DNA of 64,000 nucleotides from the NCBI GenBank assembly GCA_041398225.1, contig JAWKVD010000003.1, positions 269,557 through 333,556 on the forward strand. The letters are read 5' to 3'. The position numbers and the translations under genes were made by a program. Shown here piece by piece: positions 44,812-55,419 of this stretch; within the stretch, counting starts at the first letter, position 1; every line of letters starts with the position of its first letter. This DNA is from JAWKVD01 sp041398225 (GTDB taxonomy: Bacteria > Pseudomonadota > Alphaproteobacteria > Caulobacterales > Hyphomonadaceae). The notes beneath the pieces are model-generated. The model ran no database searches and was not told the origin of the DNA. It saw only the letters and a program-made list of their open reading frames with translations.

Positions 44812-47589
44812 ATGTCGCCTCCGTCCCCACGCCTGGCCCAGAGTTATGATGCGGAAACAGTTGCGCGGTCGATGGGACCGGCGCTTGAGCATTTGCTCAA
44901 CTCGGTTTCCGAACCCTTCGCCCTGATCGACACCGACGGCCGCGTGCTGCGCGCCAATCTGGCCTATCGCCGTCTGACCGGACCGGCCGGCGGCGCCCAT
45001 GACGCCTCGATCCTGTCCTTCCTCGAATCCGATCGTCAGGAAGCCGGCGGCGACCTGCTGCGCAGCCTGTGCGCCGAGAACCCGGAACGCTCGCAGCAGA
45101 TGCGGTTCAAGATCGGCCGTTCGCTGCATCTCATCGACGCCAAGTTCAACTGGATCGGGCCGGACGGCCTGCTCGCCTTCGTCGGCCTGGACGTCACCGA
45201 AAAGGATGCGCGCGAACGCGAACGCATCGAATCCAACACCGATCGCGACACGCTGGAGCAGATCGGCGAGATCGGCCACTGGCGCGTCGGCAAGGACATG
45301 CGCCTTAGGTGTTCGGCCGGCGCCGCGCGCGTGCTCAGCATGGACCCGTCCGCCCCGCCCATGCTGCTGTCCGAATTCGCCGAGCAGATCGTCGCCGAGG
45401 AACGCTCGGGCGCGACGGCGGCGGCGCGTCACGCTTTCGAACGCCGCCGTCCGGTGAACTTCACCTATCGCTACCGTCGCCCGGACGGCGACATCCGCAC
45501 GCTGCAGGTCTGCGGCGCGCCGTCGATCGAACTGACCGGACGCATCGAGTGCTATCACGGCGTCCTGATCGACAAGACCGACGCGCTGGCGGCGCTGCGT
45601 GAGGCGGTCTCCGAAGACTCCACGCTGCATCAGGTGATCGACGCCGCGCCCATGGCCGTGAGCATGCTCGATCGCGATCTGCGCATCCTGCTCGGCAGCA
45701 AGACGTTCTTCTCGCAGCACGGCATTTCGCCCGAGACCGCGATCGGCCGTCCCATCTCGGAAGTCCTGCCCGACGTGTCCGAGCGCTGGCGCACCGCCCA
45801 CCGTCAGGCCCTGCGCGGCGAGTCCACCCACAACGATTGCGACGGGGTCGAGACCCGCGACGGCGCCCGCGCCTGGCTGCGCTGGTCGTGCGCGCCCTGG
45901 CGCCGCGCGGGCGGAGAGATCGGCGGCGTGCTGATGCTCTCGGAGGACATCTCCTCCATCATGGACGAGCGGTTCACGGTCGAAGCCAGCAAGGAGCGCA
46001 TGGATTTCGGCCTGTCGATGTCGAGCATCATGATCCTCGAACTCGATTTCGAACGCCGCCAGATCCATCTCGAAGGCGACTGGAAACAGCTTTTCCCCGC
46101 CAAGCCCAACTTCGATGCGATCACCGGCGCCGAGACCTACATTCACGCCGACGACCGCGAACATCTCGCCGACAAATGGCGCGCCCATCTTTCCGGCGGC
46201 CCCGCCTATTCGGTCGAGTACCGCGTCGAATTCCCCGAAGGGCAGACCGTCTGGCACCACGCCGACATTCGCATCCTCAAGACGGTGAAGGGATCGCCCG
46301 CGCGCGCTTTCGCGGTCGTTCACGACGTCACCGAGCGCAAGCAGGCCGAATCCGCCGCGCTTGAGGCCGAGCACAAGGCCGTCGCCGCCGGCGCCGCGAA
46401 AGCCGACTTCCTGTCGAATATGAGCCACGAAATCCGCACGCCGCTGAACGGCGTTCTCGCGGTTTCGGAAATGCTCGCGCGCACCCACCTCGACGACAAG
46501 CAGTCCGAAATGGTGCGACTGATCACCAATTCGGGCGAGACGCTTCTCAAGGTCATGGACGATCTGGTGGAGTATTCCCGTCTCGAATCCGATCAGATCA
46601 CCTTCGATGTGCGTCCCTTCGATCTCGAATCCGCCATCCAGCAGGCGTGCGAGGCGGCGCAGACACGCGCCGAGTCGAAGGGCCTGATCTTCGACCAGTT
46701 CATATCCGCCAACCTCGACGGCGTGTTCCGCGGCGATCCGCTTCGGTTGCAGCAGGTTCTGGGCAATCTCCTGAACAACGCGGTGAAGTTCACCGATCAG
46801 GGCCGCATCAGCCTGACCGCCACGGCCGAAGAGTCCAACGGACGCACCATGGTGCGGATCCAGATTCAGGACACCGGCATCGGCATGACCGAGGAGGTCA
46901 GCAGCCGCATCTTCGAACGCTTCATGCAGGCCGATGAATCGGATTCCCGCAAATATGGCGGCCTCGGCCTGGGCCTCTCCATCGTCAAGCGCCTCGTCGA
47001 CCTGATGGGCGGCGACGTCACGGTCGTTTCCCGGCCCGGCGAAGGCTCGACCTTCGAACTGCTGCTGCCGCTGTCGCGCGACCGCATCTCGGCGCTCGGC
47101 GCGATCAACGCCGTGGCTGTCGAGGATTTCGTCGCCGAGACAACGGTCGAGGACGTTCGCCTCCTGGTCGCCGAAGACAATCCGATGAACCGCCGCGTCG
47201 TCGAGCTGCTGCTCGCCCAGAGCGACATCCAGCTGACCTTCGCCGAGAACGGACAGGAAGCGCTGGACCTGTTCCAGAACGGCGTGTTCGATCTCGTGCT
47301 CATGGACCTGCAGATGCCGATCATGAGCGGGCTGGCCGCCACCCGCGCGATCCGCGAGTGGGAGACCGCCAACGGGCGCGCCCGGACGCCGATCCTGGCG
47401 CTGTCCGCCAACGCCACCGACGAGCATGTCGAGGAGGCGCGCGAAGCCGGCGCCGACGGTCACGTCGCCAAGCCGATCGTGCGCGAGGTTCTGTTCGAGG
47501 CGATCGCCCGCCACGCCCGCAAGAGCGAGGGCGCGCCGGCCCATGACGACCTCGAATTCGATCTCGACGATCTCGACGTCGCGATCTAG
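44812..47589 (+). CDS. Hybrid sensor histidine kinase with PAS domains and receiver
   Basis: 925 residues, cytosolic, no membrane helices. At least three PAS-like modules occupy residues 1-500 (EPFALIDTDGRVLRANLAYR; MAVSMLDRDLRILLGSKTFF; the PAC-like VHDVTERKQAES). HisKA follows with SNMSHEIRTPLNGVLAVSEM (phospho-His near 535), then HATPase_c (NLLNNAVKF, DTGIGM, YGGLGLGLSIVKRLV). A receiver (about 780-915) has VAEDNPMNRR, the acceptor Asp in VLMDLQMPIM and AKPI. The start is set at the ATG at 44812; an upstream TTG at 44770 is possible. The partner phosphotransferase is unknown. Confidence 0.92.
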   Translation: MSPPSPRLAQSYDAETVARSMGPALEHLLNSVSEPFALIDTDGRVLRANLAYRRLTGPAGGAHDASILSFLESDRQEAGGDLLRSLCAENPERSQQMRFKIGRSLHLIDAKFNWIGPDGLLAFVGLDVTEKDARERERIESNTDRDTLEQIGEIGHWRVGKDMRLRCSAGAARVLSMDPSAPPMLLSEFAEQIVAEERSGATAAARHAFERRRPVNFTYRYRRPDGDIRTLQVCGAPSIELTGRIECYHGVLIDKTDALAALREAVSEDSTLHQVIDAAPMAVSMLDRDLRILLGSKTFFSQHGISPETAIGRPISEVLPDVSERWRTAHRQALRGESTHNDCDGVETRDGARAWLRWSCAPWRRAGGEIGGVLMLSEDISSIMDERFTVEASKERMDFGLSMSSIMILELDFERRQIHLEGDWKQLFPAKPNFDAITGAETYIHADDREHLADKWRAHLSGGPAYSVEYRVEFPEGQTVWHHADIRILKTVKGSPARAFAVVHDVTERKQAESAALEAEHKAVAAGAAKADFLSNMSHEIRTPLNGVLAVSEMLARTHLDDKQSEMVRLITNSGETLLKVMDDLVEYSRLESDQITFDVRPFDLESAIQQACEAAQTRAESKGLIFDQFISANLDGVFRGDPLRLQQVLGNLLNNAVKFTDQGRISLTATAEESNGRTMVRIQIQDTGIGMTEEVSSRIFERFMQADESDSRKYGGLGLGLSIVKRLVDLMGGDVTVVSRPGEGSTFELLLPLSRDRISALGAINAVAVEDFVAETTVEDVRLLVAEDNPMNRRVVELLLAQSDIQLTFAENGQEALDLFQNGVFDLVLMDLQMPIMSGLAATRAIREWETANGRARTPILALSANATDEHVEEAREAGADGHVAKPIVREVLFEAIARHARKSEGAPAHDDLEFDLDDLDVAI

Positions 47590-47606
47590 GCGCGGCCGTC
47601 CGCCGC

Positions 47607-49598
<1,992 letters not shown>

Positions 49599-49852
49599 GG
49601 GTTTCTCCCTGATAGTCTTCTGTGGCCTGCCTTGGCGATTGTTCATGTTATTTCGCGGCGTTGCCGGTGGGGCAAGCGCAAACAACCGCAAACACCTGCG
49701 ACAGGGCGCGATCGGGTCCCGCCGCGTGCGAACGTCGCGGGTTTCCGGCTCAGCTCCGCTTTCCTGTTCCGTATTGTCGCAGGCTTCCGGAACCGCGCCT
49801 CGGCCCCGGCGTTGAATCGGCCTGAACAGCAGACCGGAAAGGGAGGTGCGCC

Positions 49853-50098
49853 ATGGCGCAGCACGAAACCGGGCGCGGGTCCGGAACTTCAAACGCGTTT
49901 CTCTATTTCATCGTCGGCGCGCTCGCCGTGGCGGTCGTCGTGCTCGGCTATGTCGCCTATTTGAACGTCGATCAGGAAAGCCCGGCGGAAGACACGATCG
50001 AGCGCAGCGCCGATGCGATCGGCGACGCCGCGGACGATATTGCAGACGCGGTCAGCGATGCGAGCGACGAGATCACGCCCGTCCAGCCGACGCGCTGA
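49853..50098 (+). CDS. Small single-pass membrane protein
   Basis: 81 residues. An N-terminal polar stretch precedes one transmembrane helix (AFLYFIVGALAVAVVVLGYV). A strongly acidic Asp/Ala/Ile coil (DTIERSADAIGDAADDIADA) follows in the periplasm or cytosol. The start is the ATG at 49853 with GGGAGG six bases upstream, a strong site. Similar short acidic membrane proteins are common in this group; function unknown. Confidence 0.75.
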   Translation: MAQHETGRGSGTSNAFLYFIVGALAVAVVVLGYVAYLNVDQESPAEDTIERSADAIGDAADDIADAVSDASDEITPVQPTR

Positions 50099-50129
50099 GA
50101 CTCATGGCGAAGCCGCGAATTCGGCCGGC

Positions 50130-51023
50130 CTATTGGCCGACATACTTGCGTTGCTCCAGCATGCTGCGCGCAAGCTGGCCCCGCTCAAGCCGCGCGGTCG
50201 CGGCGTCGCCGTCCATGGCGTAGAGCGCGGTCAGATAGTCGAGATCCCATTGCGTCAGGCGATCGGTGCGGTCGCCTGACCTTTTGGCGAACAGGTTCAG
50301 AATGGTGGAGTACTCACGCGTATCCGCTTTGGCGTCCACCTGCGCCATGACCACCATCGCAACGTAGTCGGACAACGAACCGAAGCCGATGGAGCCGATC
50401 TGATTGACGTCGAGGATGACCAGAACATGCGAGATATCCTCGCGGACGGTCTGTCTCAGGCGCGAGGCTGTGCGCACGCGCACGCTGTCCCCGCGCCGAA
50501 CCGGCATTCCGGTATCGGCGCCCACCGTCTGGCTGACAAGCCACCACCGCACCGGCGCGCCGTCCGCCTGAAAGCGCTTCAGCGCCTTGCGTCCAAGGTT
50601 GGTGTTGTCCGTACCCGCCGGCTGGAATGTGCGGGGGTGATCCGCGACCAGCCGTCTGGCGAGGGCGCCGCCATCCTCCGTCGCCATGATCAGAACGTTC
50701 GGGCGGCATCCCGGTTCGCCCGGCTGCACGCCGATCGCCGCTCCAACCAGCGAGACGCGGTCGATCAGCGCCTGCGCGTAGTCGGGCGCCATATTGAAGG
50801 CGCCGACGCAGATCTCGTCTCCCCAGCGCGCGAGATTGACGCCGCTCGGCGCGGCGGCGACTTCGCCGATGAAGTTGCGGATCGCCTCTTCCTCGCGGTC
50901 GGCCTGAACCACGATTGTGGTCCGCGGGTCCGACGGCTGCTCCGCGGCCTCTTCCTGTCCATGCGCAGGAAGCGTCACAAGGACCGTGGCCAGTGCGCCG
51001 ATAAACGCGAGCGTTCTTGTCAT
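50130..51023 (-). CDS. Secreted hypothetical protein
   Basis: 297 residues. A signal peptide MTRTLAFIGALATVLVTLPA with cleavage near HGQ. The mature part has the pattern ARWGDEICVGAFNM, PGCRPNVLIMATEDG and RRGDSVRVRTASRLRQTVRE, with two Cys that may pair. It resembles a common alphaproteobacterial family of unknown periplasmic proteins. No catalytic motif. The start is the ATG at 51023. Confidence 0.78.
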   Translation of the reverse strand: MTRTLAFIGALATVLVTLPAHGQEEAAEQPSDPRTTIVVQADREEEAIRNFIGEVAAAPSGVNLARWGDEICVGAFNMAPDYAQALIDRVSLVGAAIGVQPGEPGCRPNVLIMATEDGGALARRLVADHPRTFQPAGTDNTNLGRKALKRFQADGAPVRWWLVSQTVGADTGMPVRRGDSVRVRTASRLRQTVREDISHVLVILDVNQIGSIGFGSLSDYVAMVVMAQVDAKADTREYSTILNLFAKRSGDRTDRLTQWDLDYLTALYAMDGDAATARLERGQLARSMLEQRKYVGQ

Positions 51024-51085
51024 GTGGACGGCTCCCCAAAATTCACCGGGCGGCGAGGCACCTTAAGGCGGTTGGGGGTGCGGGG

Positions 51086-51886
51086 CTAGCCGACGAACGC
51101 CTTCTCGACCACGAACTCGGCCGGCTGGGCGTTCGAGCCTTCGGTGAGGCCGGCGCGCTCGACGCACGCGCGCGTGTCGTTGATCATGTCCATCGAACCG
51201 CAGATCATCACCCGGTCTTCGGCCGGGTTAAGCGGCGGAACGTCGAGATCGCGGAACAGCTGCCCGTTGTCGATCAGCGTCGTGATGCGCTCGGTGCGCG
51301 GCCATGGCTCGCGCGTGACGCTGGTGTAGTGCGTGAAGCGGTCGGCGAACTCGCCGCACAGCGGGTCGTCCTTCAGCGTCTCCGCCAGCTCCTGGCCGTA
51401 TTTCAGCTCCGCCGCCTCGCGGCAGGTGTGGGTCAGGATCACGCGCTCGAAGCGTTCATAGGTCTCCGGGTCGCGCATGATGCTGGCGAACGGCGCGATG
51501 CCTGTGCCGGTCGAGAACAGATACAGCCGCCGGCCCGGCGTCAGCGCGTCATGCACCAGCGTGCCGGTGGATTTGCGCCCCAGCAGCACCGTGTCGCCGG
51601 GCTGGATTTTCTGCAGGCGGGAGGTCAGCGGGCCGTCGGGAACCTTGATCGAGAAGAACTCCAGCTCCTCGTCCCACGACGGGCTGGCGATCGAATAGGC
51701 CCGCAGCAGCGGTTTGCCGTTTTCCTGCTCAAGCCCGATCATCACGAACTCGCCCGAACGGAACCGGAAGGTCGGCGGCCGGGTGATCCGGAACCGGAAC
51801 AGCCTGTCGGTGTAGTGCTGTACGGACAGCACCGTCTCCTCGGTCGGAGCGTTGGGCGAACGGGCGGCGCTGGCCTGGGCGGTCAT
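51086..51886 (-). CDS. fpr: Ferredoxin--NADP reductase
   Basis: 266-residue FAD enzyme passing electrons between NADPH and ferredoxin or flavodoxin. The FAD motif is LLRAYSIASPSWDEELEFFSI. The NADP motifs are YLFSTGTGIAPFASIMRDP and MICGSMDMINDT. The C-terminus ends FVVEKAFVG, as in proteobacterial Fpr proteins. The start is the ATG at 51886 (MTAQASAARS); the frame is open upstream without homology. It could feed the P450 at 15-17 kb, but that is not shown here. Confidence 0.92.
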   Translation of the reverse strand: MTAQASAARSPNAPTEETVLSVQHYTDRLFRFRITRPPTFRFRSGEFVMIGLEQENGKPLLRAYSIASPSWDEELEFFSIKVPDGPLTSRLQKIQPGDTVLLGRKSTGTLVHDALTPGRRLYLFSTGTGIAPFASIMRDPETYERFERVILTHTCREAAELKYGQELAETLKDDPLCGEFADRFTHYTSVTREPWPRTERITTLIDNGQLFRDLDVPPLNPAEDRVMICGSMDMINDTRACVERAGLTEGSNAQPAEFVVEKAFVG

Positions 51887-52168
51887 GTGTCGGTCCGGTG
51901 CGTGACGAAGCGGCCGGGCCGCCCTCTCTGGTTCGCCCCGGAGGTAATGAGACCCGTCCGGGATGACAACTATATGCAACGTTTAGCCGCTGGCTTTGAC
52001 CGTAAACCGGGCCGGTTCCCATGAAATCGCGCGATATTGCTACAATTTGAGGATGAACGGGCCGCCGGAACGCCCCTATAAGGGAGGCGGGCCCCGAACC
52101 GGCGACCGGCCGGCGCGAGGGCCATAGTTTGCCGCCGTCGTCTGTATGTAGTTGAAAAGGGCATCCTC

Positions 52169-53293
52169 TTGCCGCGCTGGATATCCATTACGCTCGGAGC
52201 GATCGCCGTGTTCGCGGTGCTGTTCGGCATCCGCACCCTCATGGGCGGTCGCGACGGCATACCGACGGTCGAGGCCGACGCCGTTCCCACGCTCGAAAAG
52301 ACCGTGGGCGAGACCCGCGCCACCCGCGACGGGATGCCGGTGATCGTCCGCCGCTCCGTCGCCGAGATGCGTCCCCTGTTCGTGTCGCTGAGCGGGCGGA
52401 CCGAAGCCATGCGCACCACCACGCTCAAGTCCGAGACCAGCGGCACCGTCACCAGCGCGCCGGCCCAGGAAGGCTCGCTCGTCAAGGCCGGCGACATGCT
52501 GTGCGAGCTGGGCGATGAGGGCCGGGCGGCGCGCGTGCGCGAGGCCGAGGCCGATGTCCGCGCCCGCGAACTGGAGTTCAAGGCCGCATCCGAACTGGTC
52601 AAGAAGGGCTGGGCCGTCGCCGCGCGCGAGCAGGCCGCGCGGGCCGCGCTGGATTCCGCCAAAGCCTCCCTCACCGTGGCGCGCAGCGAACTTTCCAAGT
52701 CGCGCATCCGCGCCCCGTTCGACGGCGTGTTCGAGGCCCGCATGGCCGACGTCGGCGATTTTCTGGCGCCGGGCAGCGCCTGCGGAACCGTCATCCAGCT
52801 CGACCCCATTCTGGTGGTCGCAGACGCCAGCGAGCAGATCGCGCCCCAGATCAAGCCCGACGCCCGCGCCCGGCTCGCCCTGTCGGACGGCGCGGAGACC
52901 TCCGGCCGGGTGCGCTATGTCGCCAAGACCGCCGATCCGACGACCCGCAATTTCCGTGTCGAGATCGAACTCGCCAATCCCGGCGGCGTGGTGACGGTCG
53001 GTCGTGCGGCGGAAGTCCGCATCCAGATCGGCGAGGGCTACGCTCACCGCATCACCCACAACCTGCTGACGCTGGATGATCAGGGCCGCATCGGCCTGCG
53101 CTACCTCGATGTCGGCGGCGTCGTCAGCTTCATCCGCGCCGACGTGGTCGACGAGACCGCGGACGGCATGTGGATCGCCGGCCTGCCGCGCGAGGCGCTG
53201 ATCGTCGAGGAGGGGCAGGATGCGGTGAAGCCCGGCGTGCGTGCGCGTCCGGTGTTCAAGGACAACCCGCCCGCGAACACGCCGCCGACCTAG
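52169..53293 (+). CDS. RND efflux periplasmic adaptor (membrane fusion protein)
   Basis: 374 residues. The N-terminal membrane anchor is ISITLGAIAVFAVLFGIRTL. Then come the adaptor core, a biotinyl-lipoyl-like half (SETSGTVTSAPAQEGSLVKA), an alpha-helical hairpin (about 110-170, REAEADVRARELEFKAASEL) and the second half (SKSRIRAPFDGVFEARMADV), then beta-barrel strands (TTRNFRVEIELANP). The start is TTG at 52169. No RND pump gene or outer-membrane channel follows; a convergent glycosyltransferase gene is next. The partner is presumably elsewhere. Confidence 0.87.
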   Translation: MPRWISITLGAIAVFAVLFGIRTLMGGRDGIPTVEADAVPTLEKTVGETRATRDGMPVIVRRSVAEMRPLFVSLSGRTEAMRTTTLKSETSGTVTSAPAQEGSLVKAGDMLCELGDEGRAARVREAEADVRARELEFKAASELVKKGWAVAAREQAARAALDSAKASLTVARSELSKSRIRAPFDGVFEARMADVGDFLAPGSACGTVIQLDPILVVADASEQIAPQIKPDARARLALSDGAETSGRVRYVAKTADPTTRNFRVEIELANPGGVVTVGRAAEVRIQIGEGYAHRITHNLLTLDDQGRIGLRYLDVGGVVSFIRADVVDETADGMWIAGLPREALIVEEGQDAVKPGVRARPVFKDNPPANTPPT

Positions 53294-53328
53294 CAGCCGC
53301 CGGGGCGTTCAACTGGAGGCGATGTCTC

Positions 53329-54933
53329 CTAGCCTGCGTCGGCGTCCGCAGCATCGTCCGGATCGGCCAGCTCATAGGCCCGTTCATAGTCCGGCGTGCG
53401 CGGCAGCGGATGATATCCCGAGGCCAGGAACAGCACGATGCGGCGCGTCTTGCCGCCGCCGAGCGGTATCTCCAGCGTGCCGGCGTCCTCGATTCTGTCG
53501 AAGTCGGCGCGAATGCGCGCGCGGAACCGGGTGCGGACGCTGGCGATCAGGATGCGGGCGTCCTCGCCGGGCTGCATGGTTCCGATCTCTTCGGCGGTGC
53601 TGCGCGGATTGTCATGCCGCCGCCAGGCGCGCAGCGGGATGTCGCCGCCGAGATCGCGCGAATAATAGTCCACGCCGTGCCACACCTCGCGCTCGTCGAT
53701 CATGATCGCGGTCGCGCCCTCCGCGGCGGCGCGGGCCTGGATCTCGCGGGCGGTTTCGCCCCAGCCGCGCACCCGCTTGTAGCCGTTGCCGAGGCCGATC
53801 GCGTCGCCGAGAGAGGGCAGGACGATCAGCGCCGCCGCGACCCCGGCGATCACGATGTTGAGGATCACGCTGGCGCGCACCCAGTTGCGCCAGCCCGCCC
53901 GCGTCGCAAGCAGGGCCAGCAGCACGCTGGCGGCGGGATAGGCGGTCGCGGCCCAGTTGGCGTGCGCACGCGAGATCACCGCCTGCACCGCGATCAGCAC
54001 CAGAACCGGCGCGATGAAGCAGATCAGCCAGAGTTCGCGGACCGGAAGCCGCCCGGCCGTCTCATCCGCAAGCCCTTCGGCGTCGCGGCGTCGCGCCGTG
54101 CGGTAGAACGCCGCCAGCAGCAGCACGAAGGCGATCGGCCCGAACACGCCCATCTGGTCGGTCATGTACTTGACGAGGTTGAGGATGTTGAAGGTCGCTT
54201 CGTTCCAGTTGGCGTTGTCGGTGGTGTGCGCCACCGTCTCGAAACCGTTGGCGGCGTTCCACAACAGGTTGGGCGCGAGCGTCAGCGTCGCGACCGCGAG
54301 CATGGCGAGGCCGCCGAAGGACAGCAGGGCCGCGCGGGTCTGGCGGTCGAACAGCGCGGCGAGGATCGCGCCCGCGCCGATATAGAGCGCCGCATACTTG
54401 CCCAGCATGGCGAGGCCGATCATCAGCCCGGCGAGCGCGCCGTTCACAACGCCCGGCCGCTCGCGCAGGCTCCACAGCGCCAGCAGCGCCGCCGACCAGA
54501 AGGGCAGGAGCACCGCATCGGTCGAGATCACGACCGAGGACAGGGTGACGCCCGGCATCAAAAGGTAGATCGCCGCCGCCCATGCGCCGGTCACATTGCC
54601 CGGCGCGCCATCGGCGTCCCGCGCCATGTTGCGGCCCAGCAGGAAGAGAAAGAAGGCCGTGGCCGCGTGCAGGAACGGCACCGCCAGGCGCACGGCCCAT
54701 TCCGCATTGCCGAACACGGATGTGGTGGCCGCGATCACCCAGGCGATCAGCGGCGGTTTGGAGTAATAGCCCCAGTCCAGCGTGCGCGACCATCGCCAAT
54801 ACTGGGCCTCGTCGGGTCCCAGCTCCAGCGGCGTCGCCAGCACGATTCCCAGCCGGACGAGCGCGATCAGCGCGACCGCCAGCGCCACGCACAGGGCGGG
54901 ACGGCGGCGCCAGAGGTCTGACAGGTTGGCCAT
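53329..54933 (-). CDS. ArnT-like glycosyltransferase, family 39
   Basis: 534-residue polytopic inner-membrane glycosyltransferase using a polyprenyl-phosphate sugar donor. The first periplasmic loop has the catalytic LGPDEAQYWRWS (Asp-Glu) and DWGYYSKPPLIAWVI. About eleven hydrophobic helices follow, then a soluble C-terminal periplasmic part from about residue 400. It probably modifies lipid A, protein or an envelope glycan. The start is the ATG at 54933. Confidence 0.87.
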   Translation of the reverse strand: MANLSDLWRRRPALCVALAVALIALVRLGIVLATPLELGPDEAQYWRWSRTLDWGYYSKPPLIAWVIAATTSVFGNAEWAVRLAVPFLHAATAFFLFLLGRNMARDADGAPGNVTGAWAAAIYLLMPGVTLSSVVISTDAVLLPFWSAALLALWSLRERPGVVNGALAGLMIGLAMLGKYAALYIGAGAILAALFDRQTRAALLSFGGLAMLAVATLTLAPNLLWNAANGFETVAHTTDNANWNEATFNILNLVKYMTDQMGVFGPIAFVLLLAAFYRTARRRDAEGLADETAGRLPVRELWLICFIAPVLVLIAVQAVISRAHANWAATAYPAASVLLALLATRAGWRNWVRASVILNIVIAGVAAALIVLPSLGDAIGLGNGYKRVRGWGETAREIQARAAAEGATAIMIDEREVWHGVDYYSRDLGGDIPLRAWRRHDNPRSTAEEIGTMQPGEDARILIASVRTRFRARIRADFDRIEDAGTLEIPLGGGKTRRIVLFLASGYHPLPRTPDYERAYELADPDDAADADAG

Positions 54934-55419
54934 TGTGGGGATTTCGACTCAGAACTGGCGATGTGCGCTCGGCGTGTACAGGATCGTGGACGGAAGTCAC
55001 ACAAAACGCCTGAAAATATGTTGCTGCGCCGCAACAACCTGTCGGGATTCGACGCCGGCGAGTGTGGCCTCGTTGAGGTCGCCCGGGTCCGCCTTCGCAG
55101 GACTCCTCTCAGGCGAACATTGGAATCTTCTGCCTCCCGCTGACGGCTCCGCGTCGATCGCCAACGCCGGCGACGCAAGAAATACAGGCCAAACCGCATG
55201 CGGCGCCTGAGGCATTCTGGACCGGACCGGGAAGGCGTCAGGGATAAAATTCCCAAGACCGCTGACTGCACGGAATGTGTGTGGCGCAGGTCAGAAACCG
55301 GTCAGCTCAGGGTTTGTCACAAAAGTTTCGCTTCAACGTCATCGACCCAACGGGGTCGGAGGAGTATCGCGCGTCGACTTTTTGAGGGCCGGGTCGGCCA
55401 ATTCTCGAGGGGAAGCTCA
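54934..55419. promoter_or_regulatory. Upstream region of the TonB receptor gene
   Basis: 486 bases between the divergent glycosyltransferase and TonB-receptor genes. A small inverted repeat TGTTGC-TGCGCC-GCAACA (55019-55036) could be a regulator site. Its position leaves a leader of up to 380 bases before the receptor start. Several short frames here show no coding bias. GAGGGGAAG just before the receptor ATG is its ribosome site. Confidence 0.4.
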
